Shown here one piece after another: positions 8,443 through 17,353 of a DNA stretch of 64,000 nucleotides. This DNA is from Pseudogracilibacillus sp037071985 (GTDB lineage: Bacteria > Bacillota > Bacilli > Bacillales > Amphibacillaceae). The position numbers and the translations under genes are program-made. Location of the stretch: positions 124,001-188,000 of the forward strand of contig NZ_JAXHDF010000004.1 of assembly GCF_037071985.1 (NCBI RefSeq). The letters run 5' to 3'. The notes below the pieces were generated by a model. That model searched no databases. It worked only from the letters and a program-made list of their open reading frames with translations, and was not told the DNA's origin. The stretch's first letter is position 1, and the number at the start of each line of letters is the position of its first letter.

Positions 8443-10947
8443 TTAAACAATACCTTCCTCAATTTCCCCAGAAAACTCTTTACGATTTTTTTCGTTACGA
8501 TGTCTAATTAAAAATACAACAAGTGATAAGGCTGCAAAAATGACAAAGTAAATGAGTAAGACACCTGCATTTGCCCAAATTTTAGAAATACTACCAAGTG
8601 TTATAATATGACTGTACCCATCCAACGAATAAGTAAATGGTAAAAAAACACTTAGTTGACGTAATCCTTCCGGTAACATATGAATTGGTAAATCGGATCC
8701 TGTTGTTGATAATTGTAATACTACAAATGCTAAAGCAACAAAGCGTCCTATATTTCCGGCTAAAGCAATTAAAAATAAAACGATCATTAAGAATGTTAAA
8801 CTTACCAAAATGGAAAATATAATGAATAAAATACTGCTTTGCACATCAATCTTTAAAACGAGCAATGAAAATAAGGAAATAATGATTGCTTGTGCAATCG
8901 CCAGAATAGAAAGTTGAGTTACTTTCCCAGTAAACCATGCAAATCCTGATGTCGGAACAATTGCTGTATTTCTATAAGGTACTACAAATGACATAGTCAA
9001 TATCCCAACAAAAAGTGCTAATGTTAAAATATACGGTGCATTTGAGTCTCGATAAAATGGGAAACTATTAATAACTTCCCCGTCTAATACTACAGGATCA
9101 GCGAACATTATCATATTAGAATCTGTAGGATTCAAACTACTCGTTTTTTCTACACCTTCTGATAAACCTTCCGCTAATTCTCCGCTTCCACTTACCAATT
9201 TATCTAACCCATCATCAACTTGTGAAACACCATCTGTAAGAGCTTCCCAACCTTCTTCAACTGTCTTATTTCCATCCGCTATCTGTGTTGATCCATCATG
9301 AAGTTGGGTTGCACCCGCTGATAATGTCTGCCAACCACTTTCTACGGTTTGATTTCCTCCAGCAATTTGAGTAGACCCATCGTGTAGTTGCGTGGCCCCT
9401 TCTGTTAATGCTTGCCAACCACTTTCTATGGTTTGGTTTCCATCTGCTATTTGGGTTGTTCCATTATGTAATACAGCTACATTTTCAGCTAATGAATCCC
9501 AACCTGATTTCACTGTTTTATTTCCATTCGCTATCTGGTTAGCACCTTTTGCAAGATCACTAGTTCCTGCTGTTAATTGTTCTTGCCCTTCAACAAGAGT
9601 TTCAAGTCCACTATTTAACGCAGTAAGTCCATTATTAAAATCACTGCCTTCTTTTAGACCATTTTTTAATTGATTCGCTCCATCAACAAGTTTTTGAAAA
9701 TCTTCTTGCTTTTGAGGGGACTCACTTAAACTTTGCTCTAACTGCTCTAATACGGTTGCCAATATCCCGTCGTACATTGGATGCTCTTTATCTAATGTGG
9801 ATAAAAATGAAAGGCTCTCAAATAGATTTCCCATCGACTCAATTGTTGCGTTAACTCCTTGTTGTGCTTCAAGAACTCCAGCAGCTAATGTTTCACTACC
9901 AGGAACTAATTGTTCATCCAGTCCTGCTTTTAGTTGTGCACTTCCATTCTTTGCAGTTTTCGCTCCCTCAAGTAATTGCTCTGATCCTGCTTTTAGCTCC
10001 TTTGCACCAGCTTCTAGCTCAACAGCACCTTCAGATAAACTTTTGATATCCGAAGCTTTTTCTTCCAAAGTAGTCAGCAATAATCCTGTTCCATTATTAA
10101 CTTCTTTTGCACCGGCCGCTAATTTTCCAATATCACCTGATTTAGTTTGCAAATTACTTAACAATTCACCAGTACCAGCATTAAGCTCTAATGATCCATT
10201 AGCAAGCTTCGATATATCTGGTTGTTTTATAATTAATGAGTTTTTTAATTCTCCTGTTCCTGAATTTAATTCCGCTGCACCATCAGCCAATCGGCTTATA
10301 TCGGCGGATTTATCTGTAAGAGAAGTAAGGATTTCATCTGAACCATCTTTTAATTGACCTGCTCCATCATTAATCTGCTCTGATCCATTATGTGCCTCGT
10401 TAAATCCATCTGCAACATCACCAAGTTGAGAAAATACATTCTCAACATATGTTTCTGTTACTTGAGTCGATAATTGAGTTTTTAATGTTTCAACAGCTTT
10501 ATTCGTTACTTGAGCCGCCATGAAATGGAGCCCTTCATTTTGAATAAATTTTAATTCAGGTCTTTGTGGGGTTTCGTCGAGAACCGTTAATGCATTTGCA
10601 CTAAAATTTGGTGGTACTTCGATCATCATAAAGTACTTCATTCCGTCCATACCACGCTGTGCCTCTTCTTTTGTAACGAAATCCCATCCTAACTCCTGAT
10701 TGCTTTTTAGGTTTTCGACTAACTCATTTCCAACATTTATTTGTTCGCCATCTTTTACTGCACCTTCATCACTATTAACAACAGCGACTGGTAAATTATT
10801 CAAGTTATCATATGGTCCCCATTTAGGTGAGAGCATGATAAGTGCATACACCAAAGGTACTAACATAATTATAAGGACAGAGAGTAATATAGACTTTTTA
10901 TTTAGTAATCTTTTAAACTCCGTGATAATATATTGAGATGTATTCAA
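8443..10947 (-). CDS. YhgE/Pip-family membrane protein with coiled-coil ectodomain
   Basis: An 834-residue protein of the ABC-2-like YhgE/Pip family. One membrane helix near the N terminus (LLSVLIIMLVPLVYALI) is followed by a long extracellular part and five to six C-terminal helices from about residue 640. The ectodomain is filled with repeats of the type LxxGaxxLxxG, with near-identical copies such as QIADGNQTIESGWQAL at roughly residues 480-600, predicting a rod-like helical stalk. Members include the phage receptor Pip and B. subtilis YhgE; EsaA/YueB of type VII secretion are related. The true function is unknown. Its promoter region shares a layout with the two surface protein genes upstream. 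Confidence 0.85.
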   Translation of the reverse strand: MNTSQYIITEFKRLLNKKSILLSVLIIMLVPLVYALIMLSPKWGPYDNLNNLPVAVVNSDEGAVKDGEQINVGNELVENLKSNQELGWDFVTKEEAQRGMDGMKYFMMIEVPPNFSANALTVLDETPQRPELKFIQNEGLHFMAAQVTNKAVETLKTQLSTQVTETYVENVFSQLGDVADGFNEAHNGSEQINDGAGQLKDGSDEILTSLTDKSADISRLADGAAELNSGTGELKNSLIIKQPDISKLANGSLELNAGTGELLSNLQTKSGDIGKLAAGAKEVNNGTGLLLTTLEEKASDIKSLSEGAVELEAGAKELKAGSEQLLEGAKTAKNGSAQLKAGLDEQLVPGSETLAAGVLEAQQGVNATIESMGNLFESLSFLSTLDKEHPMYDGILATVLEQLEQSLSESPQKQEDFQKLVDGANQLKNGLKEGSDFNNGLTALNSGLETLVEGQEQLTAGTSDLAKGANQIANGNKTVKSGWDSLAENVAVLHNGTTQIADGNQTIESGWQALTEGATQLHDGSTQIAGGNQTVESGWQTLSAGATQLHDGSTQIADGNKTVEEGWEALTDGVSQVDDGLDKLVSGSGELAEGLSEGVEKTSSLNPTDSNMIMFADPVVLDGEVINSFPFYRDSNAPYILTLALFVGILTMSFVVPYRNTAIVPTSGFAWFTGKVTQLSILAIAQAIIISLFSLLVLKIDVQSSILFIIFSILVSLTFLMIVLFLIALAGNIGRFVALAFVVLQLSTTGSDLPIHMLPEGLRQLSVFLPFTYSLDGYSHIITLGSISKIWANAGVLLIYFVIFAALSLVVFLIRHRNEKNRKEFSGEIEEGIV

Positions 10948-11089
10948 GAAACTTCCCCCTTTATCTTCCTGATCGATTTAATCGGATAGCCAGGATTAAT
11001 CAGTAAGTTTTATCACTTCCTTTCGTTACTCTATTCCTCCCATTCCGAAAACGCTTACATAATTTAAGTTGATTTTTATTTTATTCTTT

Positions 11090-11176
11090 ATCATATACTT
11101 ATCAAATGCTTTTACCAATCCCTAAAAATGTAGGATGATTGGTTATAAAAATTCATTAAACCGCTACTTTATGTGG
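11090..11176 (-). promoter_or_regulatory. Shared surface-gene promoter, copy A (YhgE-like gene)
   Basis: Minus strand: TTGGTA (11118-11113) as -35, 17 bp, TATGAT (11095-11090) as -10. Conserved bases AGGGAT extend upstream of the -35. Exactly 51 bp from the -35 edge lies the second conserved box CACATAAAGTAG (11175-11164). Two further copies with the same spacing precede the sortase substrates. Confidence 0.6.
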
Positions 11177-11364
11177 GGTAAGTTTTCTGCAGGTGACTTT
11201 ACGATCCCTATATCAGTTACCATAGAATGCCTTTGTAATCTTATAGCCTAGCTTTCTTTACAAATCTTTTTTATTATAAAGAGCCCTATATAAAACAAAA
11301 TATACTCACGAAAAAACGTTTCAAAAAAATGCTCATTTAAAGGTAGGCCTATTTAGAATTTTAA

Positions 11365-11406
11365 TAAAAAAACAGTGAAAACCGTTGTAAAACGTTCACT
11401 GTTTTT
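11365..11406 (-). terminator. Terminator of surface protein A
   Basis: AACAGTGAA stem-loop with T-runs on both flanks, 15 bp after the stop codon. The stem sequence nearly repeats that of the terminator at 13068-13110. Confidence 0.85.
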
Positions 11407-11420
11407 TCTGCTAACTAATT

Positions 11421-12632
11421 TTAATCGTTCACCAATTTTTTACGAATCAATAATGTTACTCCACCCATTACTGAAAGAATAGCACCTAAAGTAATGAGTA
11501 AAGGCAGATTAGTCGCTGTTTTCGGCAGCAATTTGCCGCCACCGCTTGAAGTTCCATTTTTATCTGTTCCTTTTAAAACAACGCCATTTCCTTTTTTATC
11601 ATCATCTGTGCCTTGGTTATTGTCACCGCCTTGGTTATCGTCGCCACCTTGGTTATCGTCGCCACCTTGGTTATCGTCACCGCCTTGGTTATCGTCGCCA
11701 CCTTGGTTATCGTCGCCACCTTGGTTATCGTCGCCACCTTGGTTATCGTCGCCACCTTGGTTATCATCGCCACCATGGTTATCGTCGCCACCTTGGTTAT
11801 CGTCGCCGCCTTGGTTATCGTCGCCACCTTGGTTATCGTCGCCACCTTGGTTATCGTCGCCACCTTGGTTATCGTCGCCGCCTTGGTTATCGTCGCCGCC
11901 TTGGTTATCGTCGCCGCCTTGGTTATCGTCGCCACCTTGGTTATCGTCGCCGCCTTGGTTATCGTCGCCGCCTTGGTTATCGTCGCCACCTTGGTTATCG
12001 TCGCCGCCTTGGTTATCGTCGCCATCCCCTGGTTCCGTAGATTCTTCTACAGTAACTGTAGCAAGAAGTGTTTCATTATTTGGAGTACAAATAACTTCCA
12101 AATCTACAGGCATAGCTCCTAGTTTTGCATTTATAACTGCTTCAATTTCTCCAACATTTATATTTATATCTTCTTCTCCTGCCGTAAAGCTAGAGTTAAC
12201 ACCAGATACTTTAAAAGGAACGTGATTATCTCCTGCATTGTGTGGTGTTTCTGGAATTTTCACTCCACCACTGCCAACAACATTTACGGTTTGTCCATTA
12301 GCTTCTATATTGAAATGATTAACATGTCCATTAAATGGATTGATTAAACCTCTAAGTGCATCTAAGTTTCCTGTAAGATCAATAGCAATATCTGTCACAA
12401 TATTTTTTAATTGAAACTCTTTATTTGGTTCTACTGATTCGGGGATAGATATTTTAGGTGTAACTTTCATATCAATATCAATTTTCCCCGCAATTGAAGT
12501 GTTTGCAATACACGTATAATCAAATGATTCGGTCACTTCTGCAGCACTAACACTTTTCCATGTTGCCTGATAAAAAAATGCCATGACAAGAATTGACATA
12601 AATACAATTACTTTTTTTAATTTTTTTCTAAT
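11421..12632 (-). CDS. Sortase-anchored repeat surface protein A
   Basis: Secreted wall-linked protein. A signal peptide ends near SVSAAEV; a domain of about 160 residues follows with two cysteines (YTC and VICTP) likely to form a disulfide, then a long GGDDNQ repeat, a short linker, and the anchor LPKTA with hydrophobic helix and basic tail. The first ATG is at 12599, giving a signal peptide without a basic start. An ATT at 12632, well spaced after GAGGAGGAG, adds IRKKLKKVIVF and completes the signal; an in-frame TGA lies just upstream and no ATG/GTG/TTG is available. I therefore propose ATT initiation. The N-terminal domain is paralogous to that of the gene at 13166-15317. Ligand unknown. 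Confidence 0.8.
   Translation of the reverse strand: MRKKLKKVIVFMSILVMAFFYQATWKSVSAAEVTESFDYTCIANTSIAGKIDIDMKVTPKISIPESVEPNKEFQLKNIVTDIAIDLTGNLDALRGLINPFNGHVNHFNIEANGQTVNVVGSGGVKIPETPHNAGDNHVPFKVSGVNSSFTAGEEDININVGEIEAVINAKLGAMPVDLEVICTPNNETLLATVTVEESTEPGDGDDNQGGDDNQGGDDNQGGDDNQGGDDNQGGDDNQGGDDNQGGDDNQGGDDNQGGDDNQGGDDNQGGDDNQGGDDNQGGDDNHGGDDNQGGDDNQGGDDNQGGDDNQGGDDNQGGDDNQGGDDNQGGDDNQGGDNNQGTDDDKKGNGVVLKGTDKNGTSSGGGKLLPKTATNLPLLITLGAILSVMGGVTLLIRKKLVND
11608..12027 (-). repeat. 18-bp coding tandem repeat (GGDDNQ units)
   Basis: About 23 tandem copies of an 18-bp unit encoding GGDDNQ, differing mainly at one silent base (GGT/GGC). One unit carries H in place of Q. The strongly acidic, flexible tract spans the cell wall between domain and anchor. 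Such near-identical repeats are prone to copy-number change. Long open frames on both strands here are products of the repeat. Confidence 0.95.
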
Positions 12633-12782
12633 TTTAGCTCCTCCTCAACTTTCAATACTTTTAAAAAAACTCTTTTTAACAACTCCCTTCTGTAAATATC
12701 ATTTTCCATGAGTGTGCTTTCACTAAGTGTGACGTAAATGCCAAATTAAAACTAATCGGCCTATAAAAACTGCTTGCATATT

Positions 12783-12870
12783 ACTTTATATGTTTTGCCT
12801 ATTCCTACCAATTCCTAAAAAACTAGTGTATTGAACCAATGTATTTACTTTACTCCCTACTTTTATATGG
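12783..12870 (-). promoter_or_regulatory. Shared surface-gene promoter, copy B (surface protein A)
   Basis: Minus strand: TTGGTA (12811-12806), 17 bp, TAAAGT (12788-12783). AGGAAT extends the -35 upstream, and the box CCATATAAAAGTAGGG (12870-12855) sits exactly 51 bp away. The poor -10 suggests activator dependence. Confidence 0.6.
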
Positions 12871-13067
12871 ATTTGAATTTTTATTTTCCTAAATTCATTT
12901 ATTATTAGTGCTCCCCCTCGGTAAATACCTCCTCATGGCCGGTAGCCTATCTTTTGTCCCACCGAATTAAAATTGCATTATTAACACTATTACTCTACTT
13001 GAACGAGTTAGGCATAACTCTCAATATTAAAAGAAGTTATCCAAAGTTAAAATCCAATTGTATTTTC

Positions 13068-13110
13068 AAAAAGAAAAACAGTGAAAACTATTTCATTAGT
13101 TTTCACTGTT
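13068..13110 (-). terminator. Terminator of surface protein B
   Basis: AACAGTGAAAACTA/TAGTTTTCACTGTT stem-loop followed by T-rich sequence on the minus strand. Confidence 0.85.
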
Positions 13111-13165
13111 GTTTAATCACCTAGTACCGATGGCTAAACCTGTAAAAGTCGTGATTTGTTACAAC

Positions 13166-14404
13166 CTAGTTTCTTATCTTCTTCCAAGTAAACGCTATTG
13201 TTCCACCAACAAGTAGTAGAATAACACCTAGAGTAAGAAGTAATGGATTGCTAGTAGCTGTTTTCGGTAGGATTGATCCACTACCTGAAGATCCTTCTTT
13301 AGAACTCCCAGTCGGAACATTCCCTTTGTTTCCAACCTTAGTACCCTTATCATCACCATTGCTCTTATCGTCTGTGCTATCTTTACCATTTGTGCCGTCT
13401 TTTCCGTCTTCGCTATCTTTACCATTTGTGCCGTCTTTGCCATCTTTACCATCCGTGCCGTCTTTTCCGTCTTCGCCATCTTTGCCATCCGTACCGTCTT
13501 TTCCGTCTTCGCCATCTTTGCCATCCGTACCGTCTTTTCCATCTTCACCATCTTTGCCATCCGTGCCGTCTTTGCCATCTTCGCCATCTTGACCTGGTGG
13601 TCCTTGTAAGTTTCCTACTTGTTCCCAATCTCCGTTAGTTTTTACATAGATATCTCCAGAAACGGTATCTAGGTACAAGTCACCGTTATTGCCAACATTT
13701 ACATCTGGTGCTCCTTCACCTACTAACCAAGTCGCACCACCTACACCATCTTGTCCATCATCACCGTCTTGACCTTCTTCGCCCTTCAAGTTACCGATTA
13801 ATTGCCAATCCTCGTCTATTTTCTTATAGATATCAAATGTATCTGTATCTAAATAAAGATCACCTTGATTTCCTTGGGTTGGTTGAGGCGCTCCCTCTCC
13901 TGTTAACCAATTACCACCCGGTTTTTCTGGTTCTTCAGCATTAATTTCTTCCACAGCTTGATTTAAAGCATCCTGAATATCTCTTGGAAGAGGATAACCT
14001 TCCTTACTTTCAGGACGATTATCTAGCACCAGTGCTGCTATTTCTGCTTTCTTGTCTTGGGATAATGCATTATAATCATCAAGGTTAAGACCAAGATTTT
14101 CATTCTCTAAAGCAGCTTGCATCTCTTCAATACTTTCAGCATTATTCACAGCATTAAACGCAGGTTCAACAAGATCTTTCGGTCTAAACGGATTGATAAA
14201 CAACTCAAAATTCGAATGATTCACAGCTGTTTGAACGGCATCAACAGTAGCAAACCCTTCTTCCCCCGCTTCTGTACGTTTCTCAAATATTCGTTCAGCT
14301 AATTTCGTTTTCCTGTATGTATTATAATTTTTGACAGCTGAAAGATTTAGAGTGAGGGCTTCGTTTTCTAGAGCAGCCCACAGCGAATCCACTTTTTGCG
14401 TCAT
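13166..14404 (-). pseudogene. Surface protein B, 3' part after the frameshift
   Basis: C-terminal 412-codon frame of a broken sortase substrate. It holds two helical repeats of about 75 residues (WAALENEALTLNLS ... and QAALENENLGLNLD ...), two copies of a module of the type W(L)xGEGAPxxxxGxxGDLYLDT, a collagen-like tract (GPPGQDGEDGKDGTDGKDG and onward), and an anchor LPKTA with a hydrophobic helix and basic end. The ATG at 14404 has no ribosome binding site and lies inside the first helical repeat, so this is not an independent gene. It joins the upstream frame at 14390-14380, where a missing GT explains the shift. Confidence 0.8.
13381..13590 (-). repeat. Collagen-like Gly-X-Y repeat tract
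   Basis: Repeated GKDGTDGKDGED-type triplets encoded by near-identical 9- to 18-bp units. They form the stalk of surface protein B. The repetition makes length variation likely. Confidence 0.9.
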
Positions 14405-15317
14405 TTACAGCCTTAAGTGCTTCTTCAGTGGCATTATCTCCGTCTCCAGGGCCTTCGCCGTTTCCATCTCCTGGTTCCTCCGTTTCAACTACATGTACGA
14501 TTCTTGTCTCCGTTGCTACATTTCCAGCTGCATCTGTAACAGTATAGACTACCTCATATTTTCCTGGTAAATCCGTATTCACTTCTCCACTAATTACAAT
14601 AGAATCAGTTACATTTCCATCGACATCATCTTCAGCTGTTGCACCAGGTTCTACATACTCCTCTCCAACCTCTAATTCCATTGGATTATCACCATTTAAT
14701 GTAATTACTGGTGCGACTTCATCAGCGGCCTCTACAGATACTGTCGCTAGTAATGTTTCACTTGGTGGCGCGCAATCAACAGTTAAATTAATAGGAAGAG
14801 CACCAAGTTTCGCATTGATCACTGCCTCAATTTCTCCTACATGAATCTCGGTATCCTCTTCTCCTGCTGTAAACTTGGAATCAATACCTGCTACTGTAAA
14901 TGGTATATGGCTATCCCCAGGATTATGCGGTGTTTCGGGAATTTTCACACCAGATTGACCAACGATATTTATCGATTGACCGTTGGCTACTAGATTAAAG
15001 TGATTAACATGTCCATTAAACGGATTGATTAAGCCTCTTAGTCCATCTAAATTTCCAGTCAAATCAATTTCAATAGATGTTAATATATCTTCAATAGTAA
15101 ACTCTCCATTTGGTTCCACAAAATCAGGTATTGATATACTTGGATTCACCTTCATATTAATATCAATTTTTCCTGCTATCGACGTGTTAGCAACACATAG
15201 ATAATTAAATGATCCAGTTGCTTCTGCTGCATCGACTGTCTTTATTCCTCCATTGTACATAAACATCATCATTACAATAGACATTATTACAAATAACTTC
15301 AAAAATAATTTATTAAT
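14322..15317 (-). pseudogene. Surface protein B, 5' part before the frameshift
   Basis: N-terminal frame of the broken surface protein. A signal peptide (KLFLKLFVIMSIVMMMFMY ... DAAEA) and a domain paralogous to that of surface protein A (YLCVANTSIAGKID ... LTVDCAPPSET) are followed by an Ig-like DUF5011 module (PVITLNGDNPMELEVGEEY ... VYTVTDAAGNVA). After EEALKAVNDAKS the frame goes astray and stops at 14322. As in protein A, the ribosome binding site GGGGGAGGAG is followed by ATT (15317), at the same distance from the MSI of the signal peptide; an ATG at 15335 lies upstream of that site and lacks its own. A sequencing error or reversible slippage is possible. Confidence 0.75.
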
Positions 15318-15510
15318 AAAAATCTCCTCCCCCATTAAAATTATAAAAATAACTTGTATTTAAACCGCAGTTCATATCCCCCTCCCATTATTCCTTGATC
15401 TGCAGGACGAAATGCTCTTGAAAACCCTTACATTTTTTGCTATATTATCTGTACTAGAATAGGACAACCAAGAAGCGGTCCGTTTTACTACAGATTTTCT
15501 ACTTGTTTTT

Positions 15511-15597
15511 ACTTTAAATCTTTTACATATAATTACCAATTCCGAAAATTATCGTATTTTAAGACAAATTTTCCAGATGTATCCCTACTTTTATATG
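15511..15597 (-). promoter_or_regulatory. Shared surface-gene promoter, copy C (surface protein B)
   Basis: Minus strand: TTGGTA (15539-15534), 17 bp, TAAAGT (15516-15511), with CGGAAT upstream of the -35 and CATATAAAAGTAGGG (15597-15583) at the same 51-bp offset. It lies between the surface protein and the divergent LuxR gene, so it could also serve autoregulation. Confidence 0.6.
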
Positions 15598-15654
15598 ATT
15601 CTGAAAATTATAAATTATTTAAGCTGAATAATTATGTATGTGGAGGGGGGAAAT

Positions 15655-15726
15655 ATGTTTACATTTTTCACGATGTTTATCGATAGTGATATTGTCAATG
15701 TGTTCTTACATGAAATAAGTAATTGA
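15655..15726 (+). CDS. Possible 23-residue leader peptide
   Basis: A 23-codon frame starting MFTFFTMFIDSDI, with a very strong ribosome binding site (GTGGAGGGGGG, 5 nt before the ATG). It ends 14 bp before the LuxR-type regulator, whose own AAGGGAG begins at the stop codon. The N-terminal half is hydrophobic and the rest acidic. It could be a leader that couples translation, or a small peptide. There is no homology I recognise, so coding status rests on the ribosome binding site and position only. Confidence 0.4.
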   Translation: MFTFFTMFIDSDIVNVFLHEISN

Positions 15727-15740
15727 AGGGAGATATTTGA

Positions 15741-17243
15741 ATGTCCTTATCTTTAGAACTTCATATGCATACTTTATTTCATAAGGGTTTAGAATTAGTC
15801 AAAGAATATGAAGAATCAATAAACAATGAATGGGAGCAAATGTATAATTATTTTAAAAAGTCTGGGAAAAAATCTGCAATCATTACAAGGAAATCAATTA
15901 ACATATTTTCACGTATACTGTTTCAATCGGATTATGACCAAGAATCTTTATTAGTTAATTTAAAAAGTACTTGGAATGAAGAAATTGGTGAAAGTCATTT
16001 GAATCAATTTATCATTTCATTATTAGAAAGTTCTATCCATCGAGCCATAAATTTAAATGCTACATATACTCATACCGATTATCAATCTATTCAATATGTT
16101 TTTAATAAAATTAGCGAATATATTCTTTCACATAAATCGGCAGATCCATTTTCCATTGATGCCTTCCTGCAACATCTTGTAAGTTCACATCAACTACCAA
16201 TTGATTGGATTGCTGTTATTACGACAAAAGATGAGACTCTTCAAGTCAATCGTTGGTTTAGTAAAAAACCGAGATCACTTCCAACGAATATCTCCATGGA
16301 AGCAGAATCCATTTATGCAATGATTGAGTTATTAATGGAACATATTGCTCGATCAAATAAGAAAATGATTTTGCCAATTCCTTTCGAAAATATGACACTT
16401 TTGTTCTGTACATCAAAAGAACATATGGAACATGTTCTACCGTTAATAACATATGCTTTACAGCTTTTTCAAAGTGGGAAAAAAACATTGAAAATTACTC
16501 GACAAGAACAACAATGGAAAGATTCAGTAATCATGTTTAATGAATCAATTATTCGTGCAAGGACCTTTAATGATGCAGTTGATATTATTACTGAAGGGTT
16601 TGTAAATTATTTACCTTTTGAACGTTGTGGATTATTTTCATATTCATTAAATGATGAAATAGGATTTGGTTTATCTGGCCATCGTCACGACCGTGATGCT
16701 ATTCGAGAAATCACAGAAAACATAAAAAATTTACCACTTATAAATAATGGTCTAGAACTTTTACGATTATTTGGAAATGGTATGAAATATTTACAACCTC
16801 TTTATATTGCTAATGCAAGGGATGGATTTCCAAAACAATATATCGATCAATTCGAATTAAAATCCTTAGTCGTCGCACCGATTTTCACCCCATCAAATAA
16901 CCAACTAATTGGAGCTGCAATCTTAGACCAAGGAGCTAATTCAGAATTTACAATATCACAGGAAACGTATACAGCACTGATTAAGTTTGGCCAAAGTGCT
17001 GGAGAGGTACTTGGAAAGTTTCATAGGAGTATACATTCATTAAATAAAACACCTCATTTTTCTCCTAGAGAAATCGAAGTATTAGAATTGATGGCGGAAG
17101 GGGAATCAACGACAGGAGCGGCGGTTAAGCTTCACTTAAGTGAGTATACGGTCCGTGATTATATTACTGCTATAATGCAGAAAATGGAAGCAAAAAATCG
17201 TACAGAAGCAGTTGCTCGCGCCATTCGAAAAGGGGTCATCTGA
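15741..17243 (+). CDS. LuxR-family transcriptional regulator with GAF-like region
   Basis: A 500-residue regulator. The C terminus (residues 435-500) is a LuxR/FixJ helix-turn-helix: FSPREIEVLELMAEGEST, then LHLSEYTVRDYITAIMQKM and NRTEAVARAIRKGVI. Residues about 265-430 look like a GAF sensor (FERCGLFSYSLNDEIGFGLSG ... SLVVAPIFTPSNNQLIGAAIL). The N-terminal 250 residues are unfamiliar helical sequence. No receiver domain is seen, so it is not a classical response regulator. It is divergent from the surface protein genes, whose three promoters share a motif, and is the obvious candidate activator; that link is inferred. Confidence 0.85.
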   Translation: MSLSLELHMHTLFHKGLELVKEYEESINNEWEQMYNYFKKSGKKSAIITRKSINIFSRILFQSDYDQESLLVNLKSTWNEEIGESHLNQFIISLLESSIHRAINLNATYTHTDYQSIQYVFNKISEYILSHKSADPFSIDAFLQHLVSSHQLPIDWIAVITTKDETLQVNRWFSKKPRSLPTNISMEAESIYAMIELLMEHIARSNKKMILPIPFENMTLLFCTSKEHMEHVLPLITYALQLFQSGKKTLKITRQEQQWKDSVIMFNESIIRARTFNDAVDIITEGFVNYLPFERCGLFSYSLNDEIGFGLSGHRHDRDAIREITENIKNLPLINNGLELLRLFGNGMKYLQPLYIANARDGFPKQYIDQFELKSLVVAPIFTPSNNQLIGAAILDQGANSEFTISQETYTALIKFGQSAGEVLGKFHRSIHSLNKTPHFSPREIEVLELMAEGESTTGAAVKLHLSEYTVRDYITAIMQKMEAKNRTEAVARAIRKGVI

Positions 17244-17292
17244 AGAATAGTAATTGAGAAGTTTTAAATGCATGTTAAAATATTATAAGGAT

Positions 17293-17322
17293 GAGAGGCT
17301 TTGAGCCCCTCTTTTCCTTTTA
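17293..17322 (+). terminator. Terminator of the LuxR-type gene
   Basis: GAGAGGC/GCCCCTC stem with one mismatch, followed by TTTTCCTTTT, about 50 bp after the stop. Confidence 0.6.
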
Positions 17323-17353
17323 AATAGGACATTAAATTGCTCGAATAAAGCGA

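Noticed and set aside
9797..10357. 186-codon plus-strand frame inside the YhgE-like gene
   Set aside because: Shadow of the repetitive coiled-coil coding sequence; no start signals.
11608..12027. Possible CRISPR array
   Set aside because: Units are contiguous, 18 bp long and in coding frame with no spacers; no cas gene is near.
11494..12225. Long plus-strand frames and a 150-codon frame antisense or shifted to the GGDDNQ repeat
   Set aside because: They exist because an 18-bp repeat without stops in several frames keeps them open; they have no ribosome binding site and encode simple repeats.
14404..14404. ATG at 14404 as start of an independent collagen-like gene
   Set aside because: No ribosome binding site, and it lies within a repeat whose first half is in the other frame; a frameshift explains it better.
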